Notes under the pieces: model-generated
Database searches by the model: none
What the model was told of the DNA's origin: nothing
What the model saw: the letters and a program-made list of their open reading frames with translations, nothing else
Assembly: GCF_000284295.1 (NCBI RefSeq)
Contig: NC_017093.1
Coordinates: 6,758,001 to 6,822,000 of the forward strand
DNA length: 64,000 nucleotides
Origin: Actinoplanes missouriensis 431
Lineage (GTDB): Bacteria > Actinomycetota > Actinomycetes > Mycobacteriales > Micromonosporaceae
Reading direction: 5' to 3'
Program-made: the position numbers and the translations under genes
Shown here: positions 49,856 through 58,375 of the stretch, one piece after another
How the letters are laid out: every line of letters starts with the position of its first letter
Position numbering within the stretch: the stretch's first letter is position 1

Positions 49856-50513
49856 CCTCACGGAACCGCGCGACGGCACGGCCGGTCACCGCCCGGCCGT
49901 GCCCGAACACCGCGTGCTCGAACTCCCTCTCGGCGAGACGCGCCAGGCTGGCCCGCGCCTCCGCCGGATCCGCGGTGACCAGGTCGGGCGGCGGCGCGAC
50001 CGTCCCCTTGCGGCTGCCGGCCGCGTCCCCGGCGAAGAGCACGCCGCCGGCACGGTCCAGCAGGTACGACAGATGGCCACGGGTGTGCCCGGGCGTGTGC
50101 AGCGCGGTGAAACCGGGGAGCGGCTCGGCGCCGTCGCCCACCAGCTGGTCCACCTTCGTCGGCTCGACCGTGCCGATCAGCTTGCTGACCAGCTTCCCCA
50201 GCCGGCCCGCCGGCGGCGGGGCCGGGAACGCGCCGGTGATGTGCGGCGCGTCGGCCGCGTGCACGACCACCCGTGCCCCGGTGCGCCGGCGCACCTCGGC
50301 CAGGCTGCCGACGTGGTCCGGGTGGTGATGGGTGACCAGCACGGTCCGCACCTCACCGAGGCTGCGCCGGATCCCTTTCAGGGCCCGCTCGATGGCCGGC
50401 GCCCGGCGCGGCAGGCCGGTGTCCACCAGGACCAGCCCGTCGTCGGTGACGACCACGTGCACGTTGACGTATCCCAGTGGGAGCTCGAAGACCCCGTCGA
50501 CCACTTCCCGCAC
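49842..50513 (-). CDS. MBL-fold metallo-hydrolase
   Basis: This 223-aa metallo-beta-lactamase-fold hydrolase has the zinc motif THHHPDHVG, a further His in HTPGHTRGHLSY, the bridging Asp in LFAGDAAG, and a final His in VFGHGRAV. The compact single-domain form is like glyoxalase II or lactonase-type enzymes; the substrate is unknown. GTG 50513 is 4 nt from the stop of the LuxR-type regulator on the same strand, so the two are probably co-transcribed. Confidence 0.88.
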   Translation of the reverse strand: MREVVDGVFELPLGYVNVHVVVTDDGLVLVDTGLPRRAPAIERALKGIRRSLGEVRTVLVTHHHPDHVGSLAEVRRRTGARVVVHAADAPHITGAFPAPPPAGRLGKLVSKLIGTVEPTKVDQLVGDGAEPLPGFTALHTPGHTRGHLSYLLDRAGGVLFAGDAAGSRKGTVAPPPDLVTADPAEARASLARLAEREFEHAVFGHGRAVTGRAVARFREAVAG

Positions 50514-50517
50514 CCGA

Positions 50518-53079
50518 TCATTGTGACAGCAGCCCGATCTCGCGGGCCCGGGCCACGGCGTGGTGGCGGTTGCGGGCGCCGAGTTTCATGAGCACGGCCG
50601 CCACGTGGGCGTCCACCGTGCGCGGCGACAGCACCAGCCGGGTGGCGATCTCCGGGTTGCTCAGGCCGCCCGCCAGCAGCCGCAGCACCTCGACCTGCCG
50701 GCCGGTCAGCCCGGCCGCGTTTCCCCGGGTCGTCACGGCCGGGCCACGCGGGATGCGGGCCAGGCCGAGCTCGCGCATCCGGGACCGGATCCGGCGGGCC
50801 AGGGGTTCCGCGCCGACACTGTCGAGCAGCCGCACCGCCGTGAGCAGGTCCGCCGGGTCGTCGCTGTGACTGCGCGCCAGCGCCTCCTCGTAGGGGCAGC
50901 CCGCCGCCTGCCAGATCCGGGCCGCCTCTGTCGCGGGACCGGCCCGCAGCAGGGCGTACGGCGGGGAAAGCGGAACCGGCGCACCCAGCCGGACCAGCCA
51001 GTAGCCGAAGGCCGACAGCCGCCGGCCGCCCTCCGCGGCGAAGCGTTCGAGATAGACCGGGGTGAGCGTCTCGGCCACCCGGGGATCGCCGCGCAGCCAC
51101 GCCGCCTCCGCCATCGCCGCGCCCGCCGGGCCGATCCGCTGCGCCTCACCGATCCCCCGCGCGATCCGCCACGCCTCCTCGATCATCGTCTCGCCGCCGG
51201 GCAGGCCGCGCCGGATCCGCAGCATGCCGCGCACCACCAGGGCCGGCGCCCGCATCATCGCCGGCGCGCCCTCCTCCCAGCGGGCGTGCCGCTCGGCGTC
51301 GTCCCACTCGCACCGCGCCAGGTGCACCACCGAGCGGGTGATGTGCAGGTAGCGCAGGAAACCCAGCACCTCGGTCCGCTCCGCGAACGCCATCCCGGCG
51401 TCGAGCAACGCGCCCGCCTCCGGCATCCGCACCTCCTCGATCAGGTGCCAGGCGATGTTGGTGTAGGCGCGGCAGGCATGGTCGTCCTCGCCGGCCGCGA
51501 ACGCGACCTCGAGGCTCTCCTCCAGCAGCTCCCGGCCGCGCGGATCATCGCCGTCCCAGTACGCGTAACCCACGTTGTTGAGCGCGTGCGACAGCACCGC
51601 CGCGTCACCGGCCGCGCGGGCCAGCTCGATCGCCCGCTCCCCCGTCACGATCGCCGCGGCCGGCTCGCCGCCCAGCGCGTGCAGCTGGGACTGGTTGCTC
51701 AGCCCGAACGCCAGCGCCGCCGGGTCACCCGCCTCCTCCAGCACGGTGACCGCCTCCACGGCCGTCTTCTCCGCGGGCGGGCGCTGCCCGGCGTACCAGT
51801 ACAGCCGGGACAGCCGGCGCAGCGCCAGGCCGAGCGCGGCGGCGTCAGGGAGGGCGCGGCGCAGGGCGACTGCCTCCTGCTGCGCGGTCACCGCCGGGCC
51901 GTCCAGACCCAGCATGTACGACTCCTCGGCATACGCCTCCAGCAGCCCGGCCCGCTCGTCCGGCCGGAACGCCGACCGGTGTTCCAGGACCATCCGGTAG
52001 TGCGCGGCCGCCTCCCGGTGCGAGCCCACGCGAGCCGCCTCCCGGGCCGCGGCCGGCGCGTACCGCACGATCAGGCCGGTGTCCCCGGCCTCGGCGGCAT
52101 GGTGCACGATCCGGGACAGGTCGGCCCCACCGTGATCCAGCAGCGCGGCCAGCACCTGCCGGTTCGCGGCGATCCGGCGGGACGCGGTGAGCCCGGCCGC
52201 CACCGCCCGCCGCATCAACTCGTGCCGGAACGCCACCCGGGCCGGCGTCACGGTCAGCACCCCGCGCTGCTCTGCCGGGGCAAGTACGGCGAGACCGCCC
52301 GGCGCCACCGCCTCGACCAGCCAGTGATCCACCGTGGACGGGATGACCGAGAGCACGCCGAGCGCGTCCCGGCAGGGCGGGTCCAGGCTCTGCAGCCGCG
52401 CGTGCACCGCCTCGGTCACGGTGGCCGGCACCGCGTCGGCGTCACCGGCGCCGAGCACCTCGGTGACGAAGAACGGGTTCCCGTTGGTGACCGCGAAGAC
52501 CGTCTCCGGGTCGATCCGGGTCGTGCCGGTGAGGCTGCGCACCGCCGCCGCGGAGAGCCGGGCCAGCGGCAGCCGGCGGATCGGGGTGCCGGCGGTGAGC
52601 CCGAGCAGGCCGTGCAGCGGATGGCCGGCGCCGATCTCGTCGTCCCGGTACGTCCCGACCAGCACCACCGGCAGCGTGGCCAGGCGCCGGACCAGGAACC
52701 GCAGCACGTCAAGCGTCGCCTCGTCGGCCCAGTGCAGGTCCTCCACGACAAGCACCGTCGGGTGGCCCGGCCAGTCCAGCTCGGCCCGGAACGCCTCGAA
52801 CACCCGGGACCTGTCACCGGAGGCGAGCGCCTCGGTCAGCGCCGTGCCCACCTTGCCGACCAGGTCCCGCAGCGGGCCGAGCACCCGGGGCGTGGCCAGG
52901 TCGTCGCAGTACCCGACGAGCAGCCGTCCCTCGGCCGGCAGCACCGAGCGGACCGCGGCCACGACGGTGGACTTGCCGATGCCCGCCTCGCCGGTGACGA
53001 ACACGACCGACCCGTGGCCGTCCAGGGCCCGCCGGGCGGCGGCGCCCAGCTCGGCGAGTTCGTGCTCGCGCTCCAGCAC
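50518..53079 (-). CDS. LuxR-type ATPase regulator (LAL family)
   Basis: This is an 853-aa large ATP-binding regulator. The N-terminal AAA/NTPase has Walker A VTGEAGIGKSTVV and Walker B VLVVEDLHWADE. A long alpha-helical TPR-like middle (residues about 330-770) follows, then a C-terminal LuxR helix-turn-helix (LTGRQVEVLRLLAGGLSNPE, LSPRTVDAHVAAVLMKLGARNR). Such proteins activate transcription when bound to a ligand and ATP. The start is GTG 53079. A TAGGTC-8 nt-GACCTA inverted repeat just upstream may be an autoregulatory site. It is divergent from a methyltransferase. Confidence 0.92.
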   Translation of the reverse strand: MLEREHELAELGAAARRALDGHGSVVFVTGEAGIGKSTVVAAVRSVLPAEGRLLVGYCDDLATPRVLGPLRDLVGKVGTALTEALASGDRSRVFEAFRAELDWPGHPTVLVVEDLHWADEATLDVLRFLVRRLATLPVVLVGTYRDDEIGAGHPLHGLLGLTAGTPIRRLPLARLSAAAVRSLTGTTRIDPETVFAVTNGNPFFVTEVLGAGDADAVPATVTEAVHARLQSLDPPCRDALGVLSVIPSTVDHWLVEAVAPGGLAVLAPAEQRGVLTVTPARVAFRHELMRRAVAAGLTASRRIAANRQVLAALLDHGGADLSRIVHHAAEAGDTGLIVRYAPAAAREAARVGSHREAAAHYRMVLEHRSAFRPDERAGLLEAYAEESYMLGLDGPAVTAQQEAVALRRALPDAAALGLALRRLSRLYWYAGQRPPAEKTAVEAVTVLEEAGDPAALAFGLSNQSQLHALGGEPAAAIVTGERAIELARAAGDAAVLSHALNNVGYAYWDGDDPRGRELLEESLEVAFAAGEDDHACRAYTNIAWHLIEEVRMPEAGALLDAGMAFAERTEVLGFLRYLHITRSVVHLARCEWDDAERHARWEEGAPAMMRAPALVVRGMLRIRRGLPGGETMIEEAWRIARGIGEAQRIGPAGAAMAEAAWLRGDPRVAETLTPVYLERFAAEGGRRLSAFGYWLVRLGAPVPLSPPYALLRAGPATEAARIWQAAGCPYEEALARSHSDDPADLLTAVRLLDSVGAEPLARRIRSRMRELGLARIPRGPAVTTRGNAAGLTGRQVEVLRLLAGGLSNPEIATRLVLSPRTVDAHVAAVLMKLGARNRHHAVARAREIGLLSQ

Positions 53080-53082
53080 TTC

Positions 53083-53110
53083 TAGGTAGGTCCTTCCTCC
53101 GACCTAGGTA
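53083..53110. promoter_or_regulatory. Inverted repeat in the LuxR-methyltransferase divergent gap
   Basis: TAGGTC (53087-53092 within taggtaggtc) mirrors GACCTA (53101-53106) across 8 nt. Outer bases match partly. It lies within 30 nt upstream of the GTG of the LuxR-type gene and 46 nt upstream of the methyltransferase start. It is a candidate operator. Confidence 0.45.
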
Positions 53111-53155
53111 TTCGACACCGATTCCGGTGGGCGGCGGCACCCGTAGAACGGATAC

Positions 53156-54196
53156 ATGACAGTTGACGAGCACAAACTCATGGAATTCGTGCACCGATTC
53201 GTGGGCGACCTGGGCGCCACGATGGCCGCCGGCGGCATCGTCCTCGGCGACCGGCTCGGCCTCTACCGGGCCCTCGCCGCGGCGCCCGCGCTGCCTCAGG
53301 AACTCGCCGAGCGCACCGGCACCGCGCCCCGCTACGTCGAGGAGTGGCTGCGCGGGCAGGCCGCCGGCGGGTACGTCGAGTACGACCCCTCCTCCGGGCG
53401 CTACTCGCTCACCCCGGAACAGGCGTTCGCGCTGACCGACCCGGACGGCCCGATCTTCGCGCCCGGCGCGTTCCAGCTGGCCCTCGGCGCGCTGCGGTCG
53501 GCACCGCAGATCGAGTCCGCGTTCCGTACCGGTTCCGGCATGGGCTGGCACGAGCACCACGAGGACGTGTTCGACGGGTGCGAGCGGTTCTTCCGGCCGG
53601 CGTACAGCGCCAACCTGGTCTCCGCGTGGATCCCCGCGCTCAGCGGCGCCGAGGAGAAACTGCGCCGCGGCGCCCGGGTCGCGGATGTCGGCTGCGGGCA
53701 CGGCGCGTCCACGGCGCTGATGGCCCAGGCGTACCCGTCGTCGGAGTTCGTCGGCTCCGACCTGCACGGCGGGTCCATCGAGCACGCGCGCAAGCGGGCC
53801 CTGTCCGGTGTCCGGTTCGAGGTGGCCGGCGCGCAGGACTTCGGCGGCGGCCCCTACGACCTGGTCACCACGTTCGACGCGCTGCACGACATGGGCGATC
53901 CGCTGGGCGCCGCCCGGCACGTGCTCAGCCGGCTCGACGCCGACGGGTCCTGGCTGATCGTCGAACCGGCGGCCGGCGCCACCGTCGCGGACAACCTGAA
54001 CCCGGTCGGGCGCGCGTACTACAACTTCTCCACGTTCCTCTGCGTGCCGAGCGCGCTCTCCCAGGACGGCGGGTACTCGCTCGGCGCCCAGGCCGGCGAG
54101 GAGCCGATCCGCCGCCTGGTCACCGACGCCGGATTCACCCGCTTCCGCCGGATCGGCGAGACACCCTTCAACATCGCGTACGAGGCACGGCCCTGA
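53156..54196 (+). CDS. SAM-dependent methyltransferase with N-terminal winged helix (Rv2258c-like)
   Basis: This is a 346-aa protein. Residues about 1-90 form a winged-helix dimerisation domain (VLGDRLGLYRALA, LAERTGTAPRYVEEWLRGQAAGGYVEY). Residues about 165-300 form a class I methyltransferase (VADVGCGHGASTALMAQAYP, GSDLHGGSIEHAR, LVTTFDALHDMGDP). The substrate is unknown. ATG 53156 has no ribosome site; TAGAAC ends 6 nt upstream, a possible leaderless promoter. It is divergent from the LuxR-type regulator and may be its target. Confidence 0.88.
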   Translation: MTVDEHKLMEFVHRFVGDLGATMAAGGIVLGDRLGLYRALAAAPALPQELAERTGTAPRYVEEWLRGQAAGGYVEYDPSSGRYSLTPEQAFALTDPDGPIFAPGAFQLALGALRSAPQIESAFRTGSGMGWHEHHEDVFDGCERFFRPAYSANLVSAWIPALSGAEEKLRRGARVADVGCGHGASTALMAQAYPSSEFVGSDLHGGSIEHARKRALSGVRFEVAGAQDFGGGPYDLVTTFDALHDMGDPLGAARHVLSRLDADGSWLIVEPAAGATVADNLNPVGRAYYNFSTFLCVPSALSQDGGYSLGAQAGEEPIRRLVTDAGFTRFRRIGETPFNIAYEARP

Positions 54197-54259
54197 TTAA
54201 GGTCCCGGGTTCCGCGGGTAGGTAAGAATGCTGTCGACCCAAAGGGAAAGGACCCTCGC

Positions 54260-54763
54260 GTGACGGACGTACCGCTCTACGCCCAGCTGGGATTCACCGA
54301 CGCCGAGTGGGGGCTGCTCGCCGGCCTGCCGCAGTCGGTGCTCACCGCGGCGAGCGCCGCCACACCCGACAGCGCCCGCAAGACCCGTGCCGAGGTGGCG
54401 GTCGGCCTCGACCGCATCTCGGACGCCCGTGCCTCGGCCAGCCCGCTGGTCGCCGCCGCCGCGGCCGCCGCGGTGGGCGAGGCCGGCGACCCGGAACTCG
54501 GCGAGGAGCCGCCGGTGATCGAGCCGGCCGACCCGGCCGGTTACGCGGCCGACGTGCTGAGCCGGGCCGCCGAGGCGACGGCGCTGCTGGCGGCGAAGGC
54601 GTCGCCGGCCGACGCCGAGACCTACAAGCACTGGCTCGTCGAGATCGCGGACGAGGTCGTGGGCGCGGCCTCGACGGGCGGGGTGCTGGGCATCGGCGGG
54701 GAGTCGGTGACGGAGAGCGAGCGCTCCTTCCGAGACGACCTGGCGAAGATCCTCGCCTCCTGA
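54260..54763 (+). CDS. Hypothetical alpha-helical protein
   Basis: This 167-aa, Ala-rich, acidic, probably soluble helical protein has no membrane segment or Cys. Notable stretches are LGFTDAEWGLLAGLPQSVL and ESVTESERSFRDDLAKILAS at the end. The function is not recognised. GTG 54260 has AAAGGGAAAGGA upstream, a good ribosome site. It lies 63 nt after the methyltransferase on the same strand. A hairpin terminator follows. Confidence 0.78.
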   Translation: MTDVPLYAQLGFTDAEWGLLAGLPQSVLTAASAATPDSARKTRAEVAVGLDRISDARASASPLVAAAAAAAVGEAGDPELGEEPPVIEPADPAGYAADVLSRAAEATALLAAKASPADAETYKHWLVEIADEVVGAASTGGVLGIGGESVTESERSFRDDLAKILAS

Positions 54764-54778
54764 CAGCCCCCGTCCCCG

Positions 54779-54818
54779 ACTCCACACGCAGCCGCTGACC
54801 GCACGCAGCGTGTGGAGT
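54779..54818. terminator. Bidirectional terminator between convergent genes
   Basis: A perfect 11-bp stem (actccacacgc / gcgtgtggagt) with an 18-nt loop, extended outward by C/G-rich pairs with one bulge, lies between the 54763 stop and the monooxygenase stop at 54824. Confidence 0.75.
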
Positions 54819-54823
54819 TCGGG

Positions 54824-55978
54824 TCAGGCGGGTGGGTGCCAGCTCATCACCGGGTCCATCTGGCGCAGGACCAGGTCGGGGCCGAGGCGGCCGGCCCACG
54901 CCATGCCGGTGTTGCGGAGCCACTCGGCGATCGGGTTGTTCAGGCCCGCGATCCGGCCGATGCGGCGCGACGTGCGGGCGATCTCGGTGGTCCGGGGCAG
55001 GCGCTGGGCGGAGTACGCCGACACGTCGCCGTCCACCGCCGCCAGCACCGCCGCGTCCTCGATGGCCTGGCAGGCACCCTGCCCGAGGTTCGGTGTCATC
55101 GCGTGCGCGGCGTCGCCGAGCAGCGCGACCCGGCCGGCGTGGAAGGCAGGCAGCGGCTCGTCCAGGCAGCGGATGTCGGTGCGGGTCACCGACGACGCCG
55201 CCGCGATCAGGGCCGGGATCGGCGCGTGCCAGCCGCCGAAATGACGCAGCATCACGGCCTTCTCGTCAGCACCGGGCGAAGCCGGCCCGGACACACCGGC
55301 CGACGCGGGCCGGGGCGCGCCGGGTGGTGCGGGCGCCGTCGCGTAGCAGTAGACCCGGCCGTCGCCGAGTTCCACGATCCCGAAGACCTTGCCGGCGCCC
55401 CACGTCTCGGCCTGCGGGAGATTTCCACCGGGATGCGGGACGATGATCCGCCAGCTCGTCACCCCCGTGTGGACCGGCTCCGGAGAACCCGGGAAGAGCT
55501 TCCCCCGTACCCGTGAATGCAGTCCGTCGGCCGCGACCACCAGGTCAGCCGGCAGCGGGCCCTCGGCCGTGACCACCTCCCCGGTCGCCGGATCGACGTC
55601 GGAGGCCGGCAGGCCGAGGCGGAGAGTGCCCGACGCGAGGCCGGCGGCGAGCGTGTCGACGAGCGTGGCGCGGTGCAGCACGATGGTGTCGTCGCCGAAG
55701 CGGGCACGGGCGCGCGACGCGTCGGTCCGGGTGATCCACCGTCCGTCCGGGCGCCGGATCCCGGCCGCGCCCTGCAGGGCGGACAGCTCACGGATCGTTG
55801 CACCGAGGCCGAGACGATCGAGGACGCGCAGGGCGTTCGGGGCGACGGCGAGTCCGGAACCGACCACCTCGAGGGCCGGCGCGCGCTCCACGACGGTGAC
55901 CTCCCAGCCGCGTCGTTGCAGCGCCACCGCGGCGGTGAGCCCGCCGATTCCCGCCCCGATCACCACAGCGCGTGACAT
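54824..55978 (-). CDS. FAD-dependent monooxygenase (salicylate hydroxylase-like)
   Basis: This is a 384-aa group A flavin hydroxylase. The N-terminal Rossmann motif is VIGAGIGGLTAAVALQRRGW. The DG motif is VVAADGLHSRVRG and the FAD motif is VALLGDAAHAMTPNLGQGACQAIED, the classic salicylate/zeaxanthin epoxidase-like pattern. The substrate is unknown. ATG 55978 lies only 29 nt from the start of a divergent AraC-type regulator, so the two promoters must overlap and co-regulation is likely. Confidence 0.9.
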   Translation of the reverse strand: MSRAVVIGAGIGGLTAAVALQRRGWEVTVVERAPALEVVGSGLAVAPNALRVLDRLGLGATIRELSALQGAAGIRRPDGRWITRTDASRARARFGDDTIVLHRATLVDTLAAGLASGTLRLGLPASDVDPATGEVVTAEGPLPADLVVAADGLHSRVRGKLFPGSPEPVHTGVTSWRIIVPHPGGNLPQAETWGAGKVFGIVELGDGRVYCYATAPAPPGAPRPASAGVSGPASPGADEKAVMLRHFGGWHAPIPALIAAASSVTRTDIRCLDEPLPAFHAGRVALLGDAAHAMTPNLGQGACQAIEDAAVLAAVDGDVSAYSAQRLPRTTEIARTSRRIGRIAGLNNPIAEWLRNTGMAWAGRLGPDLVLRQMDPVMSWHPPA

Positions 55979-56007
55979 GGCACCGATCCTCGCACGACAA
56001 TCGGACG

Positions 56008-56874
56008 GTGGTGGTCGACGAGTACGCGCAGGCTCGCCCGGCGCCGCCGCTGCCTCCGTTCGTCGGGCTCTACTCCGGCTACCGGCAGCGCGGTGTGCCG
56101 CCGGCGCGGCATCGCGGGCTGCCCTCGCCGTACCTGACGCTGATCTTCACGCTCGACGATCCGCTGATGGTGGCGGCGCATCCCGACCCTGCTCAGAAGC
56201 CGGGCGCGTTCGGCGCTCTGCTCGGCGGGCTGCATCTGGCGCCCGCGTTGATCGCTCACGACGGCCGGCAGTCCGGCGTGCAGGTCGCGGTCTCCCCGAT
56301 CGGCTGCCGTGAATTGTTCGGGTTTCCCGCCGCCGAGCTGGCGAACCTCGACGTGGACGCGTCGGCGGTGCTCGGCGAGGGCCGCGTCGGCGAGATCCGG
56401 GAGCGTCTGGCCGAGGCCGCCGATTGGCCGGCCCGCTTCGCGGTCCTGGACCGTGCGCTGGGCGCGCTGCGCGGCGACGCGTCCGGGACAGATCACACCA
56501 TCGGGTACGCCTACCGCACGCTCCTGCGCGAGCCGGTGCCGATCGCCGCCCTCGCCGCCGAGATCGGCTGGAGCGGGCGGCACCTCACCGGCCGGTTCCG
56601 CGCCGAGCTGGGGTTGCGCCCGAAGGAGGCGGCCCGGCTGGCCCGCTTCGATCGGGCCCGGCGGGCGATCCGGCCGGGTGTGCTGCTCGCCGACGTGGCG
56701 GCCCTGCACGGGTACGCGGACCAGTCCCACCTGGTGCGCGACTTCCACGCGTTCGCCGGGTGCTCGCCGTCGAGATGGCTGGCCGACGAGTTCGGTTTCG
56801 TCCAAGCCATGCCGCTGCTCCCCGGCGACGATGGGACGCATGACTTACGTATGGCCGACTCTTCAGGCGCGTGA
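56008..56874 (+). CDS. AraC family transcriptional regulator
   Basis: This 288-aa regulator has a C-terminal AraC-type double helix-turn-helix: PIAALAAEIGWSGRHLTGRFRAELGLRPKEA, then LADVAALHGYADQSHLVRDF and AFAGCSPSRWLA. The N-terminal region is an effector domain resembling DUF6597-type sensors (YSGYRQRGVPPARHRGLPSPYLTLIF). GTG 56008 is chosen; GTG 56011 and GTG 55972 are alternatives. GACAAT ends 6 nt upstream. The 3' end overlaps the VOC gene by 35 nt. Confidence 0.87.
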   Translation: MVVDEYAQARPAPPLPPFVGLYSGYRQRGVPPARHRGLPSPYLTLIFTLDDPLMVAAHPDPAQKPGAFGALLGGLHLAPALIAHDGRQSGVQVAVSPIGCRELFGFPAAELANLDVDASAVLGEGRVGEIRERLAEAADWPARFAVLDRALGALRGDASGTDHTIGYAYRTLLREPVPIAALAAEIGWSGRHLTGRFRAELGLRPKEAARLARFDRARRAIRPGVLLADVAALHGYADQSHLVRDFHAFAGCSPSRWLADEFGFVQAMPLLPGDDGTHDLRMADSSGA

Positions 56875-57223
56875 CGCCCGAGCACTCATCAGGTTCCTGG
56901 TCGACGCGTTCGGTTTCGTGGAGAACGTGGTGCACGGCGAGGGCGATCGCGTGGACCACGCACAGCTGGACTGGCCGCTGGGCGGCGGGATCATGCTGGG
57001 CTCCGGATCGGGCTCGTCGACGTGGCAGCTGCCGCCCGGCACGTTCGGGGCGTACGTGGTGACCGACGACGTGGACAAGCTGCACGAGCGGGCCGCCGCG
57101 GCCGGCGCGGAGATCCTCAAGGCGCCGGCCGACACGGATTACGGGTCACGCGACTTCACCGCCCGCGACCCGGAGGGCAATCTGTGGAGTTTCGGGACGT
57201 ACCCGGGCGAGCCCCGGAAGTGA
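56840..57223 (+). CDS. VOC superfamily (glyoxalase/bleomycin-resistance fold) protein
   Basis: This 127-aa protein has a beta-alpha-beta-beta-beta repeat layout: an opening TYVWPTLQARDARALIRFLVDAFGF, then GAYVVTDDVDKLHERAAAAGAEILKAP, and the end motif DPEGNLWSFGTY with a metal-ligand Glu. Relatives include antibiotic-binding and dioxygenase-type proteins; no substrate can be assigned. ATG 56840 is used; ATG 56831 is an alternative. It begins inside the end of the AraC-type regulator, so translation is probably coupled. Confidence 0.88.
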   Translation: MTYVWPTLQARDARALIRFLVDAFGFVENVVHGEGDRVDHAQLDWPLGGGIMLGSGSGSSTWQLPPGTFGAYVVTDDVDKLHERAAAAGAEILKAPADTDYGSRDFTARDPEGNLWSFGTYPGEPRK

Positions 57224-57238
57224 TCGGCCGCCCGGGGG

Positions 57239-57847
57239 TCAGCACTCGTGCGGCAGGTCCTCCGGGCGCATCTCCACCAGCCCGCGGTTGATCTCGGTGG
57301 ACGTGGCCAGCTGCTGGTAGGCCGGGCCGACCACCAGGTCGAGCGTCGCGTCGGCGCGGGACGGCACGAAGATCACGTCGGCCTGGCCGAGCAGCATCGC
57401 GTCGAGGAAGGCGGCATCGCCGACGGCCAGGGGACCGTACCGGATCAGCGCCACCGTCCCGGACGGCAACTCCTCGCGAGCCGCGGTGCCGGCGCGGGCG
57501 GCCGGGATCCGTACCCTGATGTCGTTGATCGCCTGCTCGGCCCGGGTCGCGTCCGCCGCGCCGGAGAGCACCCGCACCGCGATGTCCGCGCTGCTGTCCG
57601 GCATCGTCAGGTCGACCGGGGCCGCACAGCCGGCCGCCGCGGGCAGCGTCCCCTCGTCACCGGGCAGGAACCGCACGGCGGTCGCGGCGCCCGCCGCGAC
57701 CAGCACCGCCGCGAAACCGGCCACGGCGACCCGGCGGCGCAGCAGCTGCCCGCGGCCCCGGCCCCGGATCTCGGCGGCCGGGGCGAGCGGCACCCGCCGG
57801 ACGTCGTCCTCCAGCTCGGCGAGCGCGGCACGAAGGTCACGCGGCAT
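57239..57847 (-). CDS. Membrane protein linked to ECF sigma factor, possible anti-sigma
   Basis: This 202-aa protein has a cytoplasmic N-terminus of about 35 residues (LRAALAELEDDVRRVPLAP), one membrane helix (VAVAGFAAVLVAAGAATAV) and an external domain with two Cys. ATG 57847 overlaps the sigma factor gene by 11 nt. The topology and coupling fit an anti-sigma or co-expressed sensor, but no zinc-binding HxxxCxxC motif is present, so the role is inferred from context. Confidence 0.75.
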   Translation of the reverse strand: MPRDLRAALAELEDDVRRVPLAPAAEIRGRGRGQLLRRRVAVAGFAAVLVAAGAATAVRFLPGDEGTLPAAAGCAAPVDLTMPDSSADIAVRVLSGAADATRAEQAINDIRVRIPAARAGTAAREELPSGTVALIRYGPLAVGDAAFLDAMLLGQADVIFVPSRADATLDLVVGPAYQQLATSTEINRGLVEMRPEDLPHEC

Positions 57848-58334
57848 CGGACACCTCCACATCGGTCAGCAGCGGGGCCAGGGCGGTGCGGGCGCGGGAC
57901 AGCCGGGCCTTCACGGTGCCCGCCGGGACGCCGTCACTCGACGCGATCTCCTCGACGGACATGTCCATCAGGTAGTGCATGGCGACGGCCTGCCGTTGCG
58001 CGTGCGGGAGCCGGCGCAGGGCGGCGAGCAGGGCGACCCGTTCCGGTGAGGGACCGTCCGTGGTCTCCGGCGGCGGCCCGGACCGGCTCTGCGCGGCGAG
58101 CCATCGGCGCAGGCCACGCCAGCGGTTCGCGGCCAGGTTCCAGGCGACCCGGCGGACCCAGTGCTCCGGACTGTCGTAGCCGGAGACCTCCGGCCAGCGC
58201 TGCCAGGCCCGCGCGTACGCCTCCTGGGTGAGGTCCTGCGCGTCGCCGAGGTCACCGCAGACGGCGTAGACCTGCAGCATCACCCGGCGTGCGGTGCTCG
58301 CGTAGAACGCGTCGAAGTCGGCTGTCTGCCCCAT
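57837..58334 (-). CDS. ECF sigma factor, SigE-type (SigE70-like)
   Basis: This 165-aa sigma factor has region 2 (FDAFYASTARRVMLQVYAVCGDLGDAQDLTQEAYARAWQRW, then WVRRVAWNLAANRWR) and region 4 (LRRLPHAQRQAVAMHYLMDMSVEEIA, GVPAGTVKARLSRARTAL). It lacks the extra C-terminal domain of larger ECF types. It is co-expressed with the downstream membrane protein by an 11-nt overlap. The target promoter is unknown. Confidence 0.93.
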   Translation of the reverse strand: MGQTADFDAFYASTARRVMLQVYAVCGDLGDAQDLTQEAYARAWQRWPEVSGYDSPEHWVRRVAWNLAANRWRGLRRWLAAQSRSGPPPETTDGPSPERVALLAALRRLPHAQRQAVAMHYLMDMSVEEIASSDGVPAGTVKARLSRARTALAPLLTDVEVSDAA

Positions 58335-58375
58335 GCTCTGTAACACCCCGCTCGCGGCGGGAAGGTTGCATCGGA

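Noticed and set aside
50560..53085. An 841-codon plus-strand frame opposite the LuxR-type gene
   Set aside because: Low-complexity Arg/Gly/His/Pro composition and no motif. The minus strand carries Walker motifs and a LuxR helix-turn-helix.
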